The translations under genes and the position numbers were made by a program. The notes beneath the pieces are model-generated. The model saw only the letters and a program-made list of their open reading frames with translations. It made no database searches and was not told the DNA's origin. From Desulfobacteraceae bacterium (GTDB taxonomy: Bacteria > Desulfobacterota > Desulfobacteria > Desulfobacterales > Desulfobacteraceae): a stretch of 10,816 bases of DNA. Positions 1 through 7,600 of the stretch are shown one piece after another. The stretch's first letter is position 1, and each line of letters starts with the position of its first letter. The stretch is from positions 1-10,816 of the forward strand of contig JAABSK010000081.1 in the NCBI GenBank assembly GCA_011390435.1. The letters are read 5' to 3'.

Positions 1-448
1 GGTCGACCCACAAATCCCGGATCAGATCAAGGGTATCATTCACCAGAATTCTGCCGGGTTCCAGCGTTTTTCTCAGCTTTTGCACAGCAGCAGCACTGAA
101 CACGCTGCCATCCAGCCCCACAGTACTGCCGGCCGACAGGTTCTGTTTCAGCCATTGAGCCATATCCGGCACATCGGGCAGGCCGGTTTTGAACAGGACA
201 AAAGGGGTGCCGGCAATTTGTTCCCGGGCCTGGATATAGTATCTGAAATCTGTCCACAAAATCGCGTGGTCAAGGGTGACGACCGCTGTTCCGGCAGATC
301 CTGAAAACCCGGTCAGCCATTTGCGGGCCTGCCAGTGATCAGCCACATATTCGCTTTGATGCGGGTCATCATTTGAAACAATATAAGCGTCGATCCTGTT
401 TTGTTTCATTCTCTCCCGAAGCTGTTTTACCTTTGTCTGTCTTTGCAT
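1..448 (-). CDS. Xaa-Pro aminopeptidase (aminopeptidase P family), N-terminal part, cut by window edge
   Basis: The minus strand is open from an ATG at 448 to the left edge (149 codons). The protein starts MQRQTKVKQLRERMKQ. Residues 21-36 read AYIVSNDDPHQSEYVA, residues 44-54 WLTGFSGSAGT, and residues 65-71 WTDFRYY. This is the signature of the creatinase N-terminal domain of long aminopeptidase P enzymes, which remove N-terminal residues preceding proline in the cytoplasm. The catalytic dinuclear-metal 'pita-bread' domain would lie beyond the left edge, so activity cannot be judged here. The start is supported by an AGGA about 8 nt upstream of the ATG; a second ATG at codon 14 is less likely because it would trim the first helix of the domain. 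It is transcribed divergently from the molybdoenzyme gene. Family assignment is firm; substrate preference is unknown. Confidence 0.88.
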   Translation of the reverse strand, partial: MQRQTKVKQLRERMKQNRIDAYIVSNDDPHQSEYVADHWQARKWLTGFSGSAGTAVVTLDHAILWTDFRYYIQAREQIAGTPFVLFKTGLPDVPDMAQWLKQNLSAGSTVGLDGSVFSAAAVQKLRKTLEPGRILVNDTLDLIRDLWVD

Positions 449-717
449 TGTATTTTCCTGGATTTTTGTATGTATCGAATGTCATTCAAAACAGATGCCT
501 TAAAGAGGCCTGGTCCGGAATATAAAATAAACCGCCCCCACAAGGCAGATTTAAAATCTTAATCTCAAACATGGACGCTGTCAAATCGTTAATTCCAATT
601 CCTGTTGTCCGCGCCGAATAACGTTCAGCGCTGTTTTTGTCTTGATTTTTCCCGCCCCAGCTGCCATGCTCTTGTATCAAAACAGATCCGCTTAACCCCA
701 AAAGGCAGGAAACCAAC
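449..717. other. Divergent intergenic region, presumed promoters for both neighbours
   Basis: These 269 bases separate the minus-strand aminopeptidase from the plus-strand molybdoenzyme, so at least two promoters should lie here. I see no convincing -35/-10 pair in either direction and no -24/-12 (sigma54) motif. What can be seen are two small inverted repeats: AGATTT-A-AAATCT at 547-559 and GCGCCGAA/TTCAGCGC at 611-631. The right end carries the ribosome binding site of the downstream gene, AGGA at 707-710, seven bases before its ATG. Open frames crossing the region resemble no protein I recognise and are treated as chance. Confidence 0.5.
611..631. repeat. Imperfect inverted repeat upstream of the molybdoenzyme gene
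   Basis: Arms GCGCCGAA (611-618) and TTCAGCGC (624-631) pair at 7 of 8 positions around the 5-base centre TAACG. The repeat lies about 87 bases before the molybdoenzyme start and is followed by a short T-rich stretch. It could be a binding site for a dimeric regulator or a weak hairpin. A repeat of this size can arise by chance, and no regulator gene adjoins it. Confidence 0.3.
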
Positions 718-2805
718 ATGACCGTCCAGAAAACACGCACAATCTGCTTTGAATGCCACTCCCGCTGCGGTGTGATCATCACCGCTGAAAACAACAGGGT
801 TCTGGGTATCAAAGGAGACAAAGACCATCCGCACAGCCGCGGCTATATCTGTCCCAAAGCCCGTGCCATCAAAGAGATGATCTACCACCCGGAGCGGCTG
901 CGATCCCCTTTGATCCGGACAGGAACAAAAAAAAGCAGCACCTTTGAATCAGCATCCTGGGACCAGGCCCTTTCCATTATTGCCGAAAACCTCTTAAACG
1001 CCAAAAACCAGCATGGCGCTGAATCCATTGTCTTCGGGTCCGGCACCACACGGGGTACAGCCCCGTATATCGGACGGTTTTTATCTGTCCTGGGATCTCC
1101 CAATTTCATGGCGCCTTCCAATTACAGTGGCGGACCCATTGGTATGGGGGCGGTGATGGTTTCCGGATTCGGCATGGCAGATCCGGATTATTTCCACTCA
1201 AAACACATCCTGCTCTGGGCCCACAACCCGGAAGCCTCCTGGGCCGGCCTTTACATGCCAGACATCAATGCTGCCCTGAAAAACGGCGCCACCCTGACAG
1301 TGGTGGACCCCAGGGGAACCCGCCTGGCCAGAAAAGCAGACCACTGGCTCCAGATCCGGCCGGGAACTGATACTGCCCTGGCCCTGGGTTTTTTACACGT
1401 GATCATGGAAAACGAACTGTATGACAAAGCATTTGTGGAAAAATGGGTCACGGGTTTTCACCGGCTCAAAGCCCATGTGGCCCAGTTCACTCCCCAGAAA
1501 TGTGAAGAGATCACCTGGATTCCGGCACACCAGATTGAAGCTGCCGCCACTGCCTTTGCCCGGAGCGGTCCTGCTGCCATCGGACTTGGCATGGGCGGGT
1601 GTTCTCAGGCCAATGACGCTTTTGACATGGTGCGGGCCCTTGCCATGATCAGTGCGATCACCGGAAATCTGGATATTCCCGGCGGCAATGTGAACTGTTC
1701 ACCTCCGACCCGGGGCCGCAGCTGTTATGGCAAGGAATTCAATCCCTATTGGAATGTCGCGCCTGAGCAGGCCGCAAAAAAACTGGGAGTTGACCGGTTT
1801 CCCCTCATGGGATTGATGCCGCTTCCATCGCCTGCGGAAACCGTCTGGCCGGCAATTCTTGACGGAAACCCCTATCCGGTGAAAGCCATTGGTCTGTTCG
1901 CAAACAATGCCATGTGTGCATATGCCAATTCTCCCCATGTCAAAACAGCCTTAACCGCCCTGGATTTTCTGTTCACGGTTGATTATTTTCAAACCCCTAC
2001 AACCGCCCTGGCAGATGTGATTCTGCCGGCAGCACACTGGTCGGAAAGAGATGATATTGAAGACCTTTTGATGAAAAACCATGTCATCTGCCAGCCCAAA
2101 GCAGTAGACCCGCCTGACGGCTGCCTGGATGAAAAACAGATCCTCATCGACCTGGCAGGGAAAATGGGTCTGAAAGAATACTGGGGGTCAATCAGAGAAA
2201 TACTGGATTACCGCCTGGAACCTGTGGGTATGACGTTTGAGACTTTTAAAAAAACCCATATCGTCTCAACCCCGATTGCATATCGAACCTTTGAAAAAAA
2301 CAATGGATTTCGAACCGGCAGCAAAAAAGTCGAATTGTATTCCAAAGGTCTGGAAGCCATGGGCATTGCGCCCATGCCAATATTTCGCGAACCCGATGAA
2401 AGCCCTGTTTCCCGGCCGGATTTAAAAAGCAACTATCCGCTGATCCTCACCACCGGTGGCAGGATCCTCTCCTATTATCACTCCTCACACCGGAACATCC
2501 CATCCCTGAGACAAAACGCCCCGGACCCGGAACTCCAGATCCATCCGGACACAGCGCACAAGCTGGGGATTGCAGACCAGCAATGGGTGTATATTGTCTC
2601 TCCCAGAGGCCGGGTGAAAGCCAAAGCCAGCTTTTTTGGCCACATCCACCCTGACGTGGTTCAGGTTCCCCACGGATTCTGGTATGGGAGTGCAGATGGA
2701 TGGAAAACTCTCAACATCAACATGATCACGGACAACCAGCCCCTGTGCCCGGTATCTGGCGGGGTTCCCATCAAGGCAATGATGTGCCGGGTGGAAAAAC
2801 AATAG
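718..2805 (+). CDS. Molybdopterin (bis-MGD) oxidoreductase, DMSO reductase superfamily, single catalytic subunit
   Basis: This 695-residue protein is a catalytic subunit of the DMSO reductase superfamily. A [4Fe-4S] motif C10-x2-C13-x3-C17-x27-C45 opens the protein, with Lys47 just after the last cysteine, as in family members that relay electrons to the pterin. The pterin-binding signature VVDPRGT (195-201) and RPGTD (214-218) follows, and the C-terminal cofactor-binding domain runs from about 573 to 693. The position that normally supplies the molybdenum ligand reads SNYSGGP (134-140), giving Ser137; there is no cysteine between C45 and about residue 262. No Tat or Sec signal is present, so a cytoplasmic location is inferred. 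Overall style resembles soluble thiosulfate/polysulfide reductase or acetylene hydratase-like proteins, but His14 occupies the place of the aspartate characteristic of acetylene hydratase. The substrate is unknown. AGGA sits 7 nt before the ATG. The sensor gene follows after 17 bp; no iron-sulfur or membrane partner subunit is nearby. Confidence 0.93.
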   Translation: MTVQKTRTICFECHSRCGVIITAENNRVLGIKGDKDHPHSRGYICPKARAIKEMIYHPERLRSPLIRTGTKKSSTFESASWDQALSIIAENLLNAKNQHGAESIVFGSGTTRGTAPYIGRFLSVLGSPNFMAPSNYSGGPIGMGAVMVSGFGMADPDYFHSKHILLWAHNPEASWAGLYMPDINAALKNGATLTVVDPRGTRLARKADHWLQIRPGTDTALALGFLHVIMENELYDKAFVEKWVTGFHRLKAHVAQFTPQKCEEITWIPAHQIEAAATAFARSGPAAIGLGMGGCSQANDAFDMVRALAMISAITGNLDIPGGNVNCSPPTRGRSCYGKEFNPYWNVAPEQAAKKLGVDRFPLMGLMPLPSPAETVWPAILDGNPYPVKAIGLFANNAMCAYANSPHVKTALTALDFLFTVDYFQTPTTALADVILPAAHWSERDDIEDLLMKNHVICQPKAVDPPDGCLDEKQILIDLAGKMGLKEYWGSIREILDYRLEPVGMTFETFKKTHIVSTPIAYRTFEKNNGFRTGSKKVELYSKGLEAMGIAPMPIFREPDESPVSRPDLKSNYPLILTTGGRILSYYHSSHRNIPSLRQNAPDPELQIHPDTAHKLGIADQQWVYIVSPRGRVKAKASFFGHIHPDVVQVPHGFWYGSADGWKTLNINMITDNQPLCPVSGGVPIKAMMCRVEKQ

Positions 2806-2811
2806 AAAGGA
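2806..2811 (+). promoter_or_regulatory. Ribosome binding site deciding the start of the GGDEF/EAL gene
   Basis: AAAGGA directly follows the molybdoenzyme stop and lies 11 nt before the ATG at 2823. It favours that start over an in-frame ATG at 2700, which would lie inside the upstream gene and add 41 polar residues ahead of the membrane segment. Confidence 0.6.
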
Positions 2812-2822
2812 ACGCTTGTCTG

Positions 2823-5687
2823 ATGCGCTTTTTCCAAAATATGCCCATCCGGTTCAAGTTGTTTTTCACCTATGCCCTGATGGCAGTGGTGATCTTTTCT
2901 GTCACATTTGCCCTGCTGTTTTCCCAGGTCCACCGCCACCTTGAAAGCCGCATCAAATCGGAATTGACCAAATCAAACCAGACCATTACCGACCTGGTGG
3001 AAATCACAGCCACGGTTTCCATCAAAAACTATCTGCGGGCCATTGCGGACAAACAGCATGATATGCTCAAAAACCTTTATCAGGACCAGGTGGCCGGGCA
3101 CCTGTCTGAATCCGACGCGCAACAGCAGGCCATTGAGACGCTGCTGGCACAGAAAATCGGAAAATCCGGGTACATCTACTGTGTGAACAGCCAGGGGGTC
3201 ATTGTGGTTCATCCTGGAAGAGAACTGCCTGGACAGAACCTGTCTGACCAGTCATTCATCCAGGAACAGGTCCGGCTCAAAGACGGATATCTGGAATACG
3301 AATGGCAGAACCCAGGAGAAAAAAAAGCAAGAGCCAAAGCCCTGCACATGACCTATTTTGAACCCTGGGACTGGATTGTCTCCATTTCCGCATACAAGTC
3401 TGATTTTTCAAGACTGGTCAATGTCGATGATTTCAAAGATCGGATTCTTCAATTGTCTTTTGGACAGACCGGATATGCCTTTATTTTTGATACTCAGGGA
3501 AACAGCGTGATCCATCCGGTACTGACCGGATCTGTTCTGGAAATGACAGACAAAAACGGAACGCCGATTTTCCAGCAGATGATTCAGCAGCAAAAAGGAT
3601 TTTTAACCTATTACTGGGAAAATCCTCAAGACCCGCAGCCCAGAGAAAAATTTCTGGCATTTGACTTCATTCCCGACTTTAACTGGATTGTGGCCTCATC
3701 TGTCTACACAAGTGAAGCCTTTTCACCGCTTGTGGAAATGCGCAAAACATTCCTCATGATCCTGATCCTTGCCTTTTTCATCACCGCCATTGTCACACTG
3801 GTCATCAGTGCCACCATCACAAAACCCCTGACCCAGTTGATTCTTTCATTTGAAACCGGTGCACAGGACAACTGGGAACCAATTTTTGTGGATGACAACC
3901 GAAAAGATGAAATCGGCCAGTTGTCAAACAGTTTTAACCGCTTCATGAAGCGCCTGAAGCGGTCCAGACAGAAGCTGGCGGCAGAAAACCGCATCAGAAG
4001 AGAAACCCAGACACAACTCAAGCTTTTTGAAAAAGTATTTCAAAATGCCAATGAAGGGATCACGATCACCGATGACAAAGGCGACATCGAGGTTGTAAAC
4101 CCCGCATTTACAGCCATCACCGGATACCTTCCAGAAGAGGCCATCGGAAACAATCCCCGCATACTCAAGTCAGACCGGCATGATGACGCATTTTACCGCG
4201 CCATGTGGGATTCCCTGATCGAAAACGGATCCTGGACTGGTGAAATCTGGAACCGAAGAAAAACCGGCGAAGCGTTTCCGGAATTTCTGAGCATCAACGC
4301 CATTTACAATCGAAACGGCCGCCTGAAAAATTATGTGGCGATTTTTCACGATATCTCGGAAATGAAAACAAAGGAAAAGCAGATCGAACACATGGCCTAC
4401 CATGATCCGTTGACCGGGCTGCCCAACCGGACACTGCTCAAAGACCGCCTGGAACAGGCCATCGCAACCGCAACCCGCAGCAAGGGTATGATACAGGTGC
4501 TGTTCATTGACCTGGACAATTTCAAAAATGTCAACGACAGCATCGGGCATGCCAAAGGGGATGAGCTGCTCAAACAGGTGGCAGGACGACTGCTCTCAGT
4601 GACCCGTGTCAGTGACACGGTTTCACGACTGGGAGGAGATGAGTTTATTATCATGGTACCAAACATCAACAACATGATGGAGATCATCTTCATGGTGGAA
4701 CGGGTTCAAGAAGAACTGACCCATCCTTTTTCTCTGGGGGATCACACCTTCCATATTTCCTGCAGTATCGGGGTGTGTGTTTATCCCAATGACGGCAACG
4801 ATGCAGAAACACTCATCCGCAATGCAGACCTGGCCATGTACCAGTCCAAAAACAGCGGTAAAGACAAATATCACCTTTTTGAAGTACAGATGGCACAAAA
4901 AGTCCGGGAACGGGTTGAAATGGAGGCCAGTCTGCGCACCGCACTGGAAAACAATGAGTTTCAGGTCTATTTTCAGCCCCAGGTCAATAATCAGACCCTC
5001 CTGCCGGTGGGAATCGAAGCGCTTGTCCGGTGGGTAAAACCCGATGGAACCACTATTCCGCCAGGCCAGTTCATTCCGCTGGCAGAAGAATCCGGACTGA
5101 TTGTACCGCTGGGAGAACAGATCTTCAGGTCCGCGCTTGTCCATGCAAACGATATCTGTATTCACACCGGAATGAACCTCTCTGTTGCGGTAAACGTATC
5201 TGCCAGACAGTTTGATGACAATTATTTTGAAGAAATGGTGTCCCATGCCCTTGATGACACGGGGTTTCCTGCCAATCGCCTGAAAATAGAGATTACAGAG
5301 TCTTTGTTGATCAAGGAAAACGATATTGCCATGGCCCGTCTCAAACGCCTGTCAGAAATCGGCATCTTAACCGAGATCGATGATTTTGGAACCGGCTACT
5401 CTTCCCTGGCCTATATCAAAAAGCTGCCCATTTCCACACTTAAAATCGACAAGTCTTTTATTGACGGGATTCCAAATGACCCTGACGACATCGCTCTGGT
5501 GGAAACCATCGTGCTCATGGCCAATAAACTCAAAATCGGCATTGTGGCTGAAGGAGTGGAAACACCGGAACAGCTCCAGGCGCTCCGCCTTCTGGGAGAC
5601 ATGGATATTCAAGGGTACCTGTTTGCCCGGCCCATGCCCCCTGAACAGATAAAAACCTGGATTTTAAAAAAAATCGCTGAGACTTAA
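2823..5687 (+). CDS. Membrane sensor with Cache region, HAMP, PAS, GGDEF and EAL domains (c-di-GMP synthesis/breakdown)
   Basis: From the ATG at 2823 this is a 954-residue inner-membrane protein. Order: membrane helix about 13-33; periplasmic region 34-309 with two Cache-like halves (Gly-Tyr cores near Tyr117 and Tyr218, each followed by a V/I-x-HP stretch); second helix 310-331; HAMP linker about 332-385; PAS domain about 400-515; GGDEF domain about 525-685; EAL domain about 700-945. The cyclase site looks intact: GGDEF at 604-608, metal-ligand Asp563, and an RVSD product-inhibition site at 595-598. The phosphodiesterase site also looks intact: EAL at 732-734, Asn791, Glu823, Asp853-Asp854, Lys874, Glu910 and Gln930. 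Both making and degrading c-di-GMP are therefore possible; which dominates cannot be read from sequence. The gene lies 17 bp after the molybdoenzyme gene and is probably cotranscribed. Its stop overlaps that of typA. The periplasmic ligand is unknown. Confidence 0.93.
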   Translation: MRFFQNMPIRFKLFFTYALMAVVIFSVTFALLFSQVHRHLESRIKSELTKSNQTITDLVEITATVSIKNYLRAIADKQHDMLKNLYQDQVAGHLSESDAQQQAIETLLAQKIGKSGYIYCVNSQGVIVVHPGRELPGQNLSDQSFIQEQVRLKDGYLEYEWQNPGEKKARAKALHMTYFEPWDWIVSISAYKSDFSRLVNVDDFKDRILQLSFGQTGYAFIFDTQGNSVIHPVLTGSVLEMTDKNGTPIFQQMIQQQKGFLTYYWENPQDPQPREKFLAFDFIPDFNWIVASSVYTSEAFSPLVEMRKTFLMILILAFFITAIVTLVISATITKPLTQLILSFETGAQDNWEPIFVDDNRKDEIGQLSNSFNRFMKRLKRSRQKLAAENRIRRETQTQLKLFEKVFQNANEGITITDDKGDIEVVNPAFTAITGYLPEEAIGNNPRILKSDRHDDAFYRAMWDSLIENGSWTGEIWNRRKTGEAFPEFLSINAIYNRNGRLKNYVAIFHDISEMKTKEKQIEHMAYHDPLTGLPNRTLLKDRLEQAIATATRSKGMIQVLFIDLDNFKNVNDSIGHAKGDELLKQVAGRLLSVTRVSDTVSRLGGDEFIIMVPNINNMMEIIFMVERVQEELTHPFSLGDHTFHISCSIGVCVYPNDGNDAETLIRNADLAMYQSKNSGKDKYHLFEVQMAQKVRERVEMEASLRTALENNEFQVYFQPQVNNQTLLPVGIEALVRWVKPDGTTIPPGQFIPLAEESGLIVPLGEQIFRSALVHANDICIHTGMNLSVAVNVSARQFDDNYFEEMVSHALDDTGFPANRLKIEITESLLIKENDIAMARLKRLSEIGILTEIDDFGTGYSSLAYIKKLPISTLKIDKSFIDGIPNDPDDIALVETIVLMANKLKIGIVAEGVETPEQLQALRLLGDMDIQGYLFARPMPPEQIKTWILKKIAET

Positions 5688-7528
5688 TTTTCCTCTTTTT
5701 TCTGTTTGGCCTTGAGCACCTGACGTCTGGATGCATCCAGCACAGTCTTGCGCAATCGGATGGATTTGGGTGTAACTTCGACCATTTCATCATCCCGGAT
5801 AAAATTCAGGGCTTTTTCAAGGGTCATCAGCTTGATCGGTGAACAGATCACACTTTCATCCTTGCCAGAGGCCCGCATATTGGTCAGTTTCTTTTCCTTG
5901 CAGGCATTGACATCAATATCCTGATGGCGGTTATGCTCGCCGATGATCATCCCCTCGTACACGGGTGCGCCCGGCTCGACAAACATCTGCCCCCTGGGCT
6001 CGAGGTTGAACAATGCATAAGGAACCGCCTTTCCCCGCCGGTCTGCCACAATGGAACCTGTGTACCGTGTGGGAAATTCACCGCGAAATTCTTCATACCC
6101 TGACAGGTAGGAGTTCATGATACCGGTGCCCCGGGTATCGGTCATGAATTCGTCCCGGTAACCGATCAAAGACCTTGAGGGAATGGAAAACTCAATTCGC
6201 ACCCGGCCTTTTCCATTGTTGACCAGGTTGATCATCTTGCCTTTGCGGATGGACAGTTTTTCAGTAACCACCCCCATGAAATCTTCCCCACAATCCACGA
6301 ACAGATGTTCAATCGGCTCAAGGGTTTTGCCATCCTTGAATTTATAAATGACCCTGGGTCTGCCCACACAGAGCTCAAACCCCTCCCGGCGCATGGTTTC
6401 GATCAGAATGGCCAGTTGAAGCTCTCCCCGGCCCTTGACAATAAAGCTTTCATCTGTGGTGCTCTCTTCCACCTCTATGGCCACGTTCATCAATGTTTCC
6501 TTGAGCAGGCGCTCGCGGATTTTTCTGGACTGGACATATTTGCCTTCAAGTCCGGCAAACGGAGAAGTGGATATGGAAAACTGCATGGATACTGTGGGCT
6601 CATCCACGGCAATCCGCTTTAACGCGACCGGATCCGCTTTGGTGCAGATGGTATCCCCGATTTTGACATCCTCAATGCCCGACAATACAATAATATCGCC
6701 CACCTGGGCCTGTTCCACCGGAGAGAGGGTGGTACCGACATAGGTCTGGATTTTAGACACCTTCAACGGCAGCTGAACGTTGTCTTTAGTGACACACACC
6801 AGATTTTCATTGGATTTGGCACTGCCGTTGAAAATTTTTCCAATGGCAAGCCGGCCCAGGTAATCTGAATAGCCCAGATCCGATACCAGCATCTGGAAAG
6901 GTGCCTGGGGATCATATGCCGGCGGCGGCATCTGTTCAACAATCAAATCAAACAAAATCGTCAGGTTGTCTACATCATCGTCCAGACTGCGCTTCACAAT
7001 CCCATCCCGCCCAATGGCATACAAATAGGTGAAATCCAGCTGCTCATCCTTGGCATCCAGGTCGATGAACAGATCATAGACCATGTCCAGAACTTCATCC
7101 GGCCGGGCATCCTTCCGGTCGATCTTATTGATGATCACCATGACCGGCAAATTGGATTCAAAGGTTTTCTTGAGAACAAACCGGGTCTGGGGAAGAGGTC
7201 CTTCAGACGCATCTACCAGTAGAATCGCACTGTCTGCCATGGAAAGCGCCCGCTCAACCTCCCCGCCGAAATCGGCATGGCCCGGCGTATCGATAATATT
7301 GATCTTCACGCCCTTCCAGGACACAGAGCAGTTTTTGGCTGCAATGGTGATACCGCGCTCCCGCTCAAGGTCCATACTGTCCATGAGCCGGTCATCCACT
7401 TCCTGACCGTCTCTGAACATGCCGCTCTGCCGGAACATGGCATCCACCAGAGTTGTTTTGCCATGGTCAACATGGGCGATGATCGCAACATTCCTCAGTT
7501 TATCATTCTGTGCTGTATTTTTTTTCAT
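5684..7528 (-). CDS. typA: Ribosome-associated translational GTPase TypA/BipA
   Basis: A full-length 614-residue TypA/BipA, close to the usual length for the family. This is an EF-G-related GTPase that binds the ribosome and supports 50S assembly and growth under stress such as cold. G1 is at residues 18-25 (AHVDHGKT), the switch I region RGIT at 58-61, G3 DTPGH at 80-84 and G4 NKID at 134-137. The remainder covers the EF-G-like beta-barrel and alpha/beta domains and the TypA-specific C-terminal domain, ending in a lysine-rich tail. AGGAGA lies a few bases before the ATG, fixing the start. The gene follows the lipoprotein gene on the same strand after 72 bp, where a separate promoter candidate is visible. 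It converges on the GGDEF/EAL gene with a 4-base overlap of the stop codons. Nothing looks broken. Confidence 0.98.
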   Translation of the reverse strand: MKKNTAQNDKLRNVAIIAHVDHGKTTLVDAMFRQSGMFRDGQEVDDRLMDSMDLERERGITIAAKNCSVSWKGVKINIIDTPGHADFGGEVERALSMADSAILLVDASEGPLPQTRFVLKKTFESNLPVMVIINKIDRKDARPDEVLDMVYDLFIDLDAKDEQLDFTYLYAIGRDGIVKRSLDDDVDNLTILFDLIVEQMPPPAYDPQAPFQMLVSDLGYSDYLGRLAIGKIFNGSAKSNENLVCVTKDNVQLPLKVSKIQTYVGTTLSPVEQAQVGDIIVLSGIEDVKIGDTICTKADPVALKRIAVDEPTVSMQFSISTSPFAGLEGKYVQSRKIRERLLKETLMNVAIEVEESTTDESFIVKGRGELQLAILIETMRREGFELCVGRPRVIYKFKDGKTLEPIEHLFVDCGEDFMGVVTEKLSIRKGKMINLVNNGKGRVRIEFSIPSRSLIGYRDEFMTDTRGTGIMNSYLSGYEEFRGEFPTRYTGSIVADRRGKAVPYALFNLEPRGQMFVEPGAPVYEGMIIGEHNRHQDIDVNACKEKKLTNMRASGKDESVICSPIKLMTLEKALNFIRDDEMVEVTPKSIRLRKTVLDASRRQVLKAKQKKEEN

Positions 7529-7544
7529 GGGTCTCCTGTTGTCA

Positions 7545-7563
7545 GCCTGATTTTTTTACAGGC
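7545..7563. repeat. Small hairpin-forming repeat in the typA leader
   Basis: GCCTG (7545-7549) and CAGGC (7559-7563) flank a 9-base A/T loop just upstream of the typA ribosome binding site. If transcription starts near 7561 the hairpin would be at the very 5' end of the typA mRNA. The stem is only 5 bp and no terminator-like U run follows it in the typA direction, so its role is uncertain. Confidence 0.3.
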
Positions 7564-7567
7564 AGGC

Positions 7568-7597
7568 AAGATAACCACGAAAGCTGAAAAAGGTCAA
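7568..7597 (-). promoter_or_regulatory. Candidate sigma70 promoter for typA
   Basis: On the minus strand TTGACC (7592-7597, 5 of 6 to consensus) is followed after 18 bases by TATCTT (7568-7573, 4 of 6). Transcription would start near 7561, about 30 bases before the typA ATG. This would let typA be expressed apart from the lipoprotein gene. The match is moderate and no experimental support is available. Confidence 0.4.
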
Positions 7598-7600
7598 CCA

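Noticed and set aside
80..304. Short open frames on both strands near the left edge
   Set aside because: They are out of frame with the aminopeptidase P coding sequence that occupies 1-448 on the minus strand.
486..888. Minus-strand open frames across the divergent intergenic region and the start of the molybdoenzyme gene
   Set aside because: They run antisense to the conserved four-cysteine motif and have no family resemblance.
718..2805. Annotation of the molybdoenzyme as acetylene hydratase or formate dehydrogenase
   Set aside because: The Asp next to the second cluster cysteine typical of acetylene hydratase is His, and the Cys/Sec ligand of formate dehydrogenase is Ser.
2700..2822. Longer form of the GGDEF/EAL protein starting at an ATG at 2700
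   Set aside because: It would overlap the molybdoenzyme gene by over 100 bases and add 41 polar residues before the first membrane helix; AAAGGA precedes the ATG at 2823.
4623..5246. 207-codon minus-strand open frame opposite the GGDEF/EAL gene
   Set aside because: It lies fully antisense to conserved catalytic domains and its translation resembles no protein family I know.
5660..5700. A rho-independent terminator between the sensor gene and typA
   Set aside because: A and T runs are present, but no stable GC-rich stem could be found beside them.
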